Shown: piece after piece, positions 8,046-15,720 of the stretch
Position numbering within the stretch: the stretch's first letter is position 1
How the letters are laid out: each line of letters starts with the position of its first letter
From: Actinomycetes bacterium
GTDB taxonomy: Bacteria; Actinomycetota; Coriobacteriia; Coriobacteriales; Eggerthellaceae
NCBI GenBank assembly: GCA_023460315.1
Contig: JAEWQO010000071.1
Location: forward strand, 1 to 27,794
DNA: 27,794 bases
Direction of reading: 5' to 3'
The notes under the pieces: model-generated
Told to the model about the DNA's origin: nothing
Seen by the model: only the letters and a program-made list of their open reading frames with translations
Databases searched by the model: none
Made by a program: the position numbers and the translations under genes

Positions 8046-8489
8046 ATGCAATACCAAGACCTCAAGGACGAGATCAAGAGCGCAATGAAGGCCAGGGACA
8101 AAACCAGGCTATCCATTCTCAGGCAGGTACACGGAGAGATCAAGAACATCGAGGTTGACGAACGTCGCGACATCACCGAAGCCGATGTCGATGCCATGCT
8201 GAAAAGAACGCTCAAGCAGACGAGGGAAACGCTTGACGGCTCCATCAAGGCAGGAACCAACCAAGAGCGCACCGACATGCTAACCGAACAGGTGACCATA
8301 CTTGAGGAATGTCTGCCTCAACAGGTATCTGGGGACAGCCTGACCGCCCTTATCGAGACTGTTTTGTCAGAGACGGGAGCATCGTCAAAACGGGACATGG
8401 GACGAGTTATGGGCGAGCTTTCGCAGAGGACGGGCGGAAACTTCGACAAAGCGGCCGCTGCACAGGAGCTCGGAAAGAAACTTTCCTAA
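8046..8489 (+). CDS. yqeY: GatB/YqeY-domain protein
   Basis: The protein has 147 residues, the usual length for stand-alone YqeY proteins. It opens with the family pattern LKDEIKSAMKARDKTRLSILR. ITEADVDAMLKR and ILEECLPQQVS follow, and the C-terminal part SKRDMGRVMGELSQRTGG matches the tRNA-binding tail domain shared with GatB. Such proteins are thought to bind tRNA or aid amidotransferase-linked charging, but the true role is unsettled. GAGG lies 13 nt upstream and AGAGAAG closer in. The gene stands alone and ends at a strong terminator shared with cydB. Confidence 0.88.
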   Translation: MQYQDLKDEIKSAMKARDKTRLSILRQVHGEIKNIEVDERRDITEADVDAMLKRTLKQTRETLDGSIKAGTNQERTDMLTEQVTILEECLPQQVSGDSLTALIETVLSETGASSKRDMGRVMGELSQRTGGNFDKAAAAQELGKKLS

Positions 8490-8521
8490 AAGAGCGATCC
8501 TTCCCAATGCCCCTGAAAGAA

Positions 8522-8549
8522 AAAGAGGGAGGAAATATCCTCCCTCTTT
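8522..8549. terminator. Bidirectional intrinsic terminator between yqeY and cydB
   Basis: A perfect 12-bp stem pairs 8522-8533 with 8538-8549 around an AATA loop. On the minus strand the stem is followed by TTTTTCTTTC, a strong U-tract for cydAB transcripts. On the plus strand the T residues lie mainly in the stem and in CATTC beyond. A second 6-bp hairpin (8559-8573) sits between it and the cydB stop. Confidence 0.85.
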
Positions 8550-8583
8550 CATTCATGCTCCGCCGTCGGCGGAACGGAAAAGC

Positions 8584-9621
8584 CTAATAATGCCCAAGAT
8601 CCTCCTCGGTCACACGACCGCGGAAGGTGCGGTAGATTATGACATGGTACAGCAGCACCAAAGGCAGGCCCACGCAGGTGATGATCGTCATCCACATGAG
8701 AGCAAGCTCGGAAGACGCCGCGCTCATGAGCGTGATGGTCGGACCGATGCTGTCGGCCGATGCCACCACCAAATTCGGAAAAAGGGAAGCAGCCAAAAGG
8801 CCCACCAAGAACACCGCAGAAGCTGACTGGCCGATGAAGGCGCCCAGATCGCAGTCTTTCTTAGCTGCCAACACGATCGATGCCACAACGCCAATCAGAA
8901 ACAGAAGGGCAAACAGCCACCGCAGCACTCCCAGTGCCGGATCCATGGCTGGCTGGATGACAAAATGCCCGTACACCGAAACCGCCAGGAACAGCACCAA
9001 GACTGCTATCTGAATGGGAAGCCGCAGCCGTGCGGCTCGCGCCTGAAGACCCGAAGGCTTGGGTGTCTTGAGAGAGAGCCATGTCGCGCCCTGTGCGAGA
9101 AACATCGCGAGCCCCAGCAGTCCGGTGAGCAGGGTGAACGGAGTCACGAGGCCCAGCAGCGGAATGCCCATGTAGTCACCATTGGCATCCATGGGAATGC
9201 CAGCATAGACGTTTCCGACCGCAACGCCCAACAGCAATGCGGGCAGCAGGGACCCCACGAAGAAACACCCGTCCCACGCACGCTTCCACGCCTGATCATG
9301 CCCGCGAAACTCAAGGGACACCGCACGAACGATAAGGCCGAACAGCACCAGCATGATAGCCAGGTAAAACCCGGAGAACGTGGTGGCGTATGCGGGCGGA
9401 AATGCCGCGAACAGCGCACCGCCTGCGGTGAGCAACCAAACCTCGTTGCCATCCCATACGGGGCCGATGCTGCGACGCACGATTGCCTTTTCCCCATCGT
9501 CCTTTGCAACAAAGGGATAGAGGACGCCCGCGCCCAAATCGAAACCATCGAGAACAAAATACCCGGCGATCAGCACGAAGATCAACATGAACCACAGGAC
9601 TTGGAAGAAGGTCATCTCCAT
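8584..9621 (-). CDS. cydB: Cytochrome bd ubiquinol/menaquinol oxidase subunit II
   Basis: The protein has 345 residues, the usual length for the family. Signatures are GYFVLDGFDLGAGVLYPF near the N-terminus and WDGNEVWLLTAGGALFAAFP at about residues 55-75, with about eight or nine hydrophobic helices. With CydA it forms the membrane bd-type oxidase that oxidises quinol and reduces O2 with high affinity. It starts 2 nt after the cydA stop, with a ribosome site (TAGGA) inside the end of cydA, so translation is coupled. CydD and CydC, the assembly ABC transporter, are not encoded beside it. Confidence 0.93.
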   Translation of the reverse strand: MEMTFFQVLWFMLIFVLIAGYFVLDGFDLGAGVLYPFVAKDDGEKAIVRRSIGPVWDGNEVWLLTAGGALFAAFPPAYATTFSGFYLAIMLVLFGLIVRAVSLEFRGHDQAWKRAWDGCFFVGSLLPALLLGVAVGNVYAGIPMDANGDYMGIPLLGLVTPFTLLTGLLGLAMFLAQGATWLSLKTPKPSGLQARAARLRLPIQIAVLVLFLAVSVYGHFVIQPAMDPALGVLRWLFALLFLIGVVASIVLAAKKDCDLGAFIGQSASAVFLVGLLAASLFPNLVVASADSIGPTITLMSAASSELALMWMTIITCVGLPLVLLYHVIIYRTFRGRVTEEDLGHY

Positions 9622-9623
9622 TC

Positions 9624-11069
9624 CTATTCACCGCCCTTCGCAGGGGCCGCCGGCACGCGCGCGGAAACCCCTGAGTCCTCTTCGCCATCCGCCGGTCTCA
9701 CAACCGGTCCCTCCTTGATGAAACGGCCCATGACCCGTGCCCAAGCCACCATGAGAAAACCGTAGACCAGCAAGAACAGCACCATGGTCAGTAGCAATTC
9801 CGGCGCGGAGACCGACTGCGAAACGCCATCACTCGTCAGCAGCACCACGCCCTCGGGACCGCTGGTGGACGGATAGACCACCCAAGGCTGACGGCCAACC
9901 TCGGCGGTGAACCAACCGGCTTGGATTGCCAACAAGGGAAAGAGCGGCGAGATGATGATGAGGCGCTGCAGCCATTTCATGTTCTTTATTTTCCCGCCTC
10001 GCATGGAAAACACGAGGGCGAGCACAACCGTGATCAGAATGAGCCCAAACAAAGCGACCATGAGATGATAGCTCTGGAACATGAAGTTCACCGGTGCCGT
10101 ATCGGGGTCGAGGTCGCCGTACTGCTCCGTCTGCGCCAAGTCATTGAGACCCTGATACTCCGTGTCCCACGTTCCCGTGGCCAGGAAACTTGTGCCCCCT
10201 GGAATGTAAAACGGCGTGATTACCTGCTGCGTTTCCTCGTCGACCCAGCCGAAGAGATATAAGGGGGGAACATCGGAATCATACATGCCCTCCATCATGG
10301 CCAGCTTCGTCGGCTGTTCCTCGGAAACCACGACAGCCGAAGCATGTGCGGTGACCAGCATGAGCCCCGTCGTGACAATGCCCACCACAGCACCGAGTCT
10401 CATCGTCTTCATGGCGAAATCAGCATGTCGACCTTTGAGCATATACCAGGCGCCAACCGCCATAGCCACAAACGCACCAACGATGAGCAGGGCGACTACC
10501 GTGTGGGAATACCGTGCCCAAAGCGACGGATTGAATGCCGCGGCAAAGAAGTCGCTGATGACCGCCCGGGACCCATCGGCGGAAAGTTCTGCGCCAGCCG
10601 GAGTCTGCATCCATGAATTCGCAATGAGGATCCACAACGCGCTGAGGCAGGATCCGAGCCATACCAACCACGCTGAGACCAGATAGAATTTTGGTGAAAC
10701 GCGGTTGCGCCCAAACAGCAAGACGCCCAAGAAAACCGATTCCAGAAAGAACGCCAGCAAGGCTTCCGCGGCAAGCGGGGCACCGAATATGTCGCCCACA
10801 AATCGCGAATAGTCCGCCCAGTTTGTTCCGAAGGAGAACTCCATCGTGATGCCCGTGGCCACACCGATCACGAACGTCGCGGTGAAGATCTTCACCCAGA
10901 ATCTGCTTGCGGCCGCATCACGCTCGTCTCGTGAGCGGTAATACCGCGTCTCATTGATGGCAAGGATAAGACCCAGCCCGATAGACAGTGGCACAAAAAT
11001 GAAGTGATACGCCACCGTGCAGGCAAATTGAACACGTGCCAGCAATGTCGGATCAGAGAAAATATCCAT
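9624..11069 (-). CDS. cydA: Cytochrome bd oxidase subunit I
   Basis: The protein has 481 residues. It carries the expected haem ligands and signature positions: His22 (QFACTVAYHFIFVPLS, haem b595), Glu102 and Glu110 in AEALLAFFLE, His189 in RYSHT (haem b558), Met337 in SYHLM, and the diagnostic GRQPW at 392-396. The quinol-binding loop between about 250 and 330 is of the short type. It acts in the cytoplasmic membrane as quinol:O2 oxidoreductase. AAGGGGG lies 6-7 nt before the ATG. Its upstream gap is long and contains an AT-rich tract and repeats that may control expression. In an otherwise anaerobic lineage it probably serves O2 scavenging or microaerobic respiration. Confidence 0.94.
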   Translation of the reverse strand: MDIFSDPTLLARVQFACTVAYHFIFVPLSIGLGLILAINETRYYRSRDERDAAASRFWVKIFTATFVIGVATGITMEFSFGTNWADYSRFVGDIFGAPLAAEALLAFFLESVFLGVLLFGRNRVSPKFYLVSAWLVWLGSCLSALWILIANSWMQTPAGAELSADGSRAVISDFFAAAFNPSLWARYSHTVVALLIVGAFVAMAVGAWYMLKGRHADFAMKTMRLGAVVGIVTTGLMLVTAHASAVVVSEEQPTKLAMMEGMYDSDVPPLYLFGWVDEETQQVITPFYIPGGTSFLATGTWDTEYQGLNDLAQTEQYGDLDPDTAPVNFMFQSYHLMVALFGLILITVVLALVFSMRGGKIKNMKWLQRLIIISPLFPLLAIQAGWFTAEVGRQPWVVYPSTSGPEGVVLLTSDGVSQSVSAPELLLTMVLFLLVYGFLMVAWARVMGRFIKEGPVVRPADGEEDSGVSARVPAAPAKGGE

Positions 11070-11519
11070 CGCACACCCCCTTCTCTCGCTTTGCCCTCCG
11101 CATCAACTGACCCCGCAGCCGATGCGCCTTTAATTGCCACTATATTAGCATCATATATGCATATCCGCTACATTTTTGATGACATTCTTTAATGACAAAA
11201 GACAAACAGCGACCTCGGGGGATCGTTCGCCACCCATCGCGATGATACGCCGCAGCGCTGAGCGGTACGCCCTTCGTAGTGATTCCGTTGAATTCGACAG
11301 TACGGGCAGGAAGGTGTGAGGGAGCATAAAAGCGCTGAGCGATTCAGCATGCCGACGAGACGAACCCGTTTCGACCGACGTTTTCCAAAACAGGCGGCGG
11401 CTTTCGCTTGCCTCCGTCAACTCAGCCGTCGCCCCGTCAATCCGCCAGCTCGGCCGTTGCTCGCTGGTTCGTTCCACCCCTTCCCCCCGGTTATGGTCCA
11501 TCGATAGGTGCAGTTGTAA

Positions 11520-11656
11520 GCCGCGAACGCGAGAAATGGCAAGATCTGCAGCTCCAAAGCCTTGTCTGTATATCAATGCCAAAACAAATAACCAGTTCAG
11601 AAGGTCATCGGAATGACTCGTCTGCGAAAGGCCTTACCATTTCTCGGGTTCGCGGC
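11520..11656. repeat. 24-bp near-perfect inverted repeats flanking an 89-bp core
   Basis: The left arm (11520-11543) and the reverse complement of the right arm (11633-11656) agree at 22 of 24 positions; both begin GCCGCGAAC and share CGAGAAATGG. Read as minus-strand RNA, one mismatch becomes a U-G pair. The 137-bp unit could be a small non-autonomous inverted-repeat element, an invertible DNA switch, or a long RNA hairpin. No target-site duplication is evident at its borders and no recombinase gene is in the window. Confidence 0.7.
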
Positions 11657-11662
11657 ATCGGT

Positions 11663-11707
11663 CTGCGGGCCACCGGCACGCCTGCGGGCCACCGGCACGC
11701 CTGCGGC
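11663..11707. repeat. 19-bp tandem repeat, 2.3 copies
   Basis: CTGCGGGCCACCGGCACGC occurs at 11663-11681 and again, identically, at 11682-11700, with a partial third copy (CTGCGGC) from 11701. It begins 7 nt beyond the right arm of the inverted repeat. It lies outside any credible gene. Confidence 0.8.
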
Positions 11708-11763
11708 TTCTTTGCCCACCCGACAAGAAGGGGACTCGCCCGACCGATGCCCTCGCTTCAACC

Positions 11764-12864
11764 TCAATAGTAGCGATAGTATGCGGCGCAGCTGCCCTCA
11801 CTCGACACCATGCAGGGACCGATGGGGTTCTCAGGCGTGCATGCCTTTCGGAACAGGGGGCACTCGCTTGGAGCCATGATGCCACGCAGCACATCGCCGC
11901 AGCAGCAACCCTTGGGCTCCCGCGTTGGCTCAACCGAAGGATGGAAGCGGCGAACCGCATCAAAATCGGCAAACTCCTCGCGGATACGATACCCTGAGCC
12001 GGGAATCTCTCCCAACCCCCGCCAAAGTGTCGAACAGGTCTCGAACACCTCATTTATGGCTGCGACGGCAACGGGATTGCCTTCGGGCATGACTCCACGA
12101 GCATAGGCTATCTCGATTTCAGCGCGCCCTTCATGCAGCTGCCGCGCGATCATGGCTATGCCCTGCAACACGTCAACCGGCTCAAAGCCCGTGATGACAC
12201 CAGGAATGCCATATTTTTCCGCAAGAAACGCGTACGGCTTCGCGCCAATGATCGTGCTGACATGTCCCGGTAAAATGAGCGCATCGACCTTGAGCCGTGG
12301 GTCATTGATGATGGCCTCCAGCGCTCCAGGCATGTTCTTATGAGCCCCGAACACGCTGAAATTCCTCAGACCGGCATCGCGAGCCCGCTTGATGGCCATG
12401 GCAACCAACGGGGTCGTCGTTTCAAAACCCACTCCCACAAAGACAATCTCGCGATCGGGATGCTCCTGCGCCAGGCGCAGAGCATCGAGCGGCGAATACA
12501 CAATCTCGATGGAGCGTCCCGCAGCCTGTTCTTTGAGCAGGCTTGAGGTAGATCCTGGAACCCTGGTCATATCCCCGAACGTGGCGATGGTGACATTCTC
12601 CACGCGAGCAAGCGCGATGACGGTGTCTATGTCGCGATTCGGGGTCACGCACACCGGACAGCCGGGGCCCGATGCCAACCTCATGCCTTCAGGCATGAGG
12701 TTGCGGATGCCATTGCGCGCAATTGCCACCGTGTGGGTTCCGCACACCTCCATGAGCGTCGCGCTTTCAGGCGCGAGCTTGCCAATGGATTCGATGAGTC
12801 CACGGGCAAGCATCGGATCCTTGAACGCGGCGAGCTCGGCTTCCATGATAGCTGCGTCAGTCAT
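11764..12864 (-). CDS. hypD: [NiFe]-hydrogenase maturation protein HypD
   Basis: The protein has 366 residues, the normal length. Conserved cysteines are Cys41 in MEVCGTHT and Cys69/Cys72 in SGPGCPVCVTP, where thiol redox chemistry and iron binding occur. A C-terminal cluster (CCCGD, ECPLFRKAC, GPCMVSSEGSCAAYYRYY) supplies [4Fe-4S] ligands. HypD with HypC carries Fe(CN)2CO, the core of the hydrogenase active site. GGGGGAG lies 5 nt before the ATG. It follows hypC by 19 nt. hypE, hypA, hypB and the hydrogenase structural genes are not in this window. Confidence 0.95.
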   Translation of the reverse strand: MTDAAIMEAELAAFKDPMLARGLIESIGKLAPESATLMEVCGTHTVAIARNGIRNLMPEGMRLASGPGCPVCVTPNRDIDTVIALARVENVTIATFGDMTRVPGSTSSLLKEQAAGRSIEIVYSPLDALRLAQEHPDREIVFVGVGFETTTPLVAMAIKRARDAGLRNFSVFGAHKNMPGALEAIINDPRLKVDALILPGHVSTIIGAKPYAFLAEKYGIPGVITGFEPVDVLQGIAMIARQLHEGRAEIEIAYARGVMPEGNPVAVAAINEVFETCSTLWRGLGEIPGSGYRIREEFADFDAVRRFHPSVEPTREPKGCCCGDVLRGIMAPSECPLFRKACTPENPIGPCMVSSEGSCAAYYRYY

Positions 12865-12883
12865 GCCACTCCCCCTGCTTCCG

Positions 12884-13123
12884 TCACTGAGGTATCTCGT
12901 CTCCGATGAGCTCGGGGAACTGGTTTATGAGATCGATCGTCTCCTGCGCATAGTCGGCATCGACCACTTCGATGGAAAACCCTGCGTGCACAAGCACGAA
13001 GTCACCGACGCCCGCCTGTGGGGTGAGATCCAGAGAAATGTCACGCGTGACTCCCAGGATGTCAACAGTCGCCAGATGGCCCTCTTTGAGCTCGGTGACT
13101 TTCGCAGGTATAGCTAAGCACAT
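12884..13123 (-). CDS. hypC: [NiFe]-hydrogenase maturation chaperone HypC
   Basis: The protein has 79 residues. It begins MCLAIPAKV; the Cys2 exposed after Met removal is the essential iron-binding residue of HypC/HybG. VGDFVLVHAGFSIEVVD is the typical beta-barrel core and is followed by a short helix. It escorts the iron centre between HypD and the hydrogenase large subunit. AGAAGG lies 9 nt upstream. It lies 49 nt after hypF and 19 nt before hypD. Confidence 0.95.
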   Translation of the reverse strand: MCLAIPAKVTELKEGHLATVDILGVTRDISLDLTPQAGVGDFVLVHAGFSIEVVDADYAQETIDLINQFPELIGDEIPQ

Positions 13124-13172
13124 AATTCATGCCTTCTTCCAGATCGGTGGTGCATCCGCTGACAGGACGCCT

Positions 13173-15719
13173 CTAAACGCCGTCGGCGACGGCACCTTCT
13201 TCGCTCGAGGCCCATGCTATCACAGCTTGGCCGAATGAAAGGCATCCGTCGTTGGGCGGTAGGTCGCGGTTGACGGCCACCGTGAATCCGGACGACTCAA
13301 GGGACGCGAGCGCATGTTCAACAAGATATCGATTCATGAACACGCCGCCGGACAGCGCAACGGTCGAAATTCCGTAGACACCCCGAACCAGTTCCGCAAC
13401 CTGCACGATGGCCTGCACGAATGCATCATGGAAGCGTCGGGCGATGACACCGAGGGGAACGCCCGCCAGCTTGTCGTCAAGCAAGGCCGCAAAAGCGGGT
13501 GCCGCATCAAGCACGACAACGGAGGTATCCTGCGCCGTGCTCTCGGCTGTCGCCGTGTTTTTCATGATTTCAATGGCATAGCGGGAACCCTCATCAGCTC
13601 CTGCGCCAGTCCCCTTTTCGCCGTCGTCGTCAGCCGTATCCCGCATCGACGCTTCCAAGAGAACAGCTGCCTCACCCTCGTACCGAGGTTCCACACATAT
13701 ACCCAAAAGAGCACTCGCCGCATCGAACAGACGACCGACCGAAGAGGTCAGAGGAGTGTTGAGGCCACGGTCAATCATGTGCGCACAGACCGTCGCCTGA
13801 TCACCAAGCGCGGCCAACGAATCTGCCGCAGCGGGATGATCCAGCAAGTCAAATGCCCACAGGGCTCCGTAAGCCATGCGAAGGGGATGGTGCACAGCCG
13901 CCGCACCGCCCGGCATGGGCACGTAGGCGAAATTTGCGAACCGTTCGAATGCGGTCAAATTCGAAAGCAGCACTTCACCGCCCCAGATGGCCCCATCCAT
14001 ACCGTATCCCGTTCCATCAAAGGCGATGCCACACACGGGTCCCGCAAGGCCGTGCTCTCCCATGACCGAGACGACATGTGCGTGGTGATGTTGCACCTCA
14101 ACAAGCGGCAAGCCCTGCGCGTGCGCCCATTTCGACGTGAGGTATTCGGGATGAAGATCGCAGGCGATAAGGGAGGGCTTCACTTTGAACAGCTCCTCGT
14201 AACGAGCCTTCGCATCGAGCCAGGCGTCATAGGTCTCGACATTCTCCATATCGCCCACATGCTGCGAGACGAATGCCTCTGAACCACGCGTCAGAGTGAA
14301 CGTGTTTTTCTGCTCAGGTCCAACCGCAAGAAGAGAGGAGCACCGGCAAGCTGACTCATCGCCCTGCTCCTCAACCGCCACCTCTGGCAAAGCGAGGGGC
14401 AACGGAGCGTAACCACGGGCCCGACGAATGAACTGCACGGCCTCACCGGCCGTTCCAGCGTGAATCACCCGCACGACAGAATCATCATAGCGCGCACGAA
14501 TAGCCCGATCATGTCCGAGGAAGGCATCGGCCACCCCCGACAGGCGCTCATAAGCATCGGCGTCGTCAATGACGATGGGCTCGTCGTGCAGGTTGCCGGA
14601 AGTCATGACGAGCAAAGGCACGCTGCCATCACCGGCTCCAAAGCCTGCCGACAGGAAATCCCCCTGCCCAACGTCGTGGGCAGGCTGCGGCTGCCGAGCA
14701 GCAACCGCAGCAGCAAAGTCATGGAGAAGCAGATGCTGAACAGGCGTGGAGGGGAGCATGACCCCCAGCTCTGGAAGGCGGTCGGCCAATCCCGGCGTGA
14801 ACGCAATCCCTGAACGTTTGCGGAGCAGCACGATGGGACGCTGCGGTGCCTCCAGCGCAGATAGCTCCCCTTGCCCCACGTGGCAGATGAGACGCGCTGC
14901 GTCGACATCCCGCAGCATGACGGCAAACGCCTTGCCTTCACGGTGCTTGCGTGAGCGCAGGCGTGCGACAGCCTGTGGATTCCCCGCATCGCACACCAGG
15001 TGAAAGCCGCCCAGGCCCTTCACAGCCACAATCTTGCCTTCCACCAGCAAATCCACCGCACGTCCAAAGATGGCGTCGCTCTCTTCGCGCGTTTTCCCCC
15101 ACGTCACAGGACCGAGTGGCGAATCAGCGCCAGCACGGACATGCTCGCGCCAGCTTACGTGCGGCCCACACGCGAAGCACGCGTCGGGCTGCGCGTGAAA
15201 ACGGCGGTCGAGGGGATCGCCGTATTCGTGCGCGCATTCCTCGCACAGAGAAAAGTCTTTCATGGAAGTGCTTGCCCGATCATAGGGCAGCTTTTCGATG
15301 ATGGTGAACCGGGGGCCGCAGTTTGTGCAGTTGATGAACGGATAACGATAGCGTCGATCCGTCGGGTCAAACAGCTCATGCGCGCAATCGTCACAGGTGG
15401 CGAGATCGGGCGAGACAAGGGTGGTCCGTGAAACTTCCTGATCGTCCGAGAAACGAATCTCGAACGTCTCGAACTGTTGCAGCGGCACCTCCTCAATCTT
15501 GATCTCCTCAACCTTCGAGGCAACCGGCGGGTGTTCCGAAATCTCCAGCACAAATTCGTCAAGCAAGGAGGTCTCGCCTTCGGCGTGGATGAAAACACCT
15601 TCCACTGCGTTGAGAACCCAACCGCTGATCAGGTATTTCTGAGCAAGGCGATAGACGAAGGGACGAAATCCCACCCCTTGCACAATGCCGTGCACCTGAA
15701 GAAAGAGCGCTTCCCTCAT
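13173..15719 (-). CDS. hypF: Carbamoyltransferase HypF, hydrogenase cyanide-ligand synthesis
   Basis: The protein has 848 residues, longer than the usual 750-780. Domains in order are an acylphosphatase domain (1-90, VHGIVQGVGFRPFVYRL) and paired zinc fingers (Cys109/112, Cys131/134, Cys159/162, Cys181/184). A YrdC/Sua5-like adenylation domain (about 215-400, KGLGGFHLVCDA) and a Kae1-like carbamoyl-transfer domain (about 515-835, VQHHHAHVVS, FDGTGYG, HHPLRMA, LSGGVF) complete it. It uses carbamoyl phosphate and ATP to carbamoylate HypE for CN- formation. The extra length sits in two low-complexity stretches, about 341-366 and 692-733. The ATG lies one base after the pgi stop, and its ribosome site (GAGG) is inside pgi. 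Confidence 0.94.
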   Translation of the reverse strand: MREALFLQVHGIVQGVGFRPFVYRLAQKYLISGWVLNAVEGVFIHAEGETSLLDEFVLEISEHPPVASKVEEIKIEEVPLQQFETFEIRFSDDQEVSRTTLVSPDLATCDDCAHELFDPTDRRYRYPFINCTNCGPRFTIIEKLPYDRASTSMKDFSLCEECAHEYGDPLDRRFHAQPDACFACGPHVSWREHVRAGADSPLGPVTWGKTREESDAIFGRAVDLLVEGKIVAVKGLGGFHLVCDAGNPQAVARLRSRKHREGKAFAVMLRDVDAARLICHVGQGELSALEAPQRPIVLLRKRSGIAFTPGLADRLPELGVMLPSTPVQHLLLHDFAAAVAARQPQPAHDVGQGDFLSAGFGAGDGSVPLLVMTSGNLHDEPIVIDDADAYERLSGVADAFLGHDRAIRARYDDSVVRVIHAGTAGEAVQFIRRARGYAPLPLALPEVAVEEQGDESACRCSSLLAVGPEQKNTFTLTRGSEAFVSQHVGDMENVETYDAWLDAKARYEELFKVKPSLIACDLHPEYLTSKWAHAQGLPLVEVQHHHAHVVSVMGEHGLAGPVCGIAFDGTGYGMDGAIWGGEVLLSNLTAFERFANFAYVPMPGGAAAVHHPLRMAYGALWAFDLLDHPAAADSLAALGDQATVCAHMIDRGLNTPLTSSVGRLFDAASALLGICVEPRYEGEAAVLLEASMRDTADDDGEKGTGAGADEGSRYAIEIMKNTATAESTAQDTSVVVLDAAPAFAALLDDKLAGVPLGVIARRFHDAFVQAIVQVAELVRGVYGISTVALSGGVFMNRYLVEHALASLESSGFTVAVNRDLPPNDGCLSFGQAVIAWASSEEGAVADGV

Positions 15720-15720
15720 A

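Larger units (their letters stand above)
11070..11763. other. Gene-free 690-bp region between hypD and cydA
   Basis: No convincing coding frame was found. The open frames here lack ribosome sites and show no domain-like composition. Next to cydA it holds an AT-rich tract (about 11131-11200) with TATATTA, a 10-bp ATATGCATAT palindrome, and two minus-strand GTCAT boxes (in TTGTCATTAAAGAATGTCATC). Towards hypD lie a pair of 24-bp inverted repeats and a 19-bp tandem repeat, listed separately. Confidence 0.6.

Noticed and set aside
11151..11582. 143-codon minus-strand frame upstream of cydA
   Set aside because: No ribosome site, no hydrophobic or domain-like pattern, and its first part runs through one arm of the inverted repeat. 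It is more likely a chance frame in GC-rich DNA.
11408..11770. 120-codon plus-strand frame crossing the tandem repeat
   Set aside because: Its C-terminal half is made of the 19-bp repeat and inverted-repeat arm, there is no ribosome site, and it overlaps the end of hypD.
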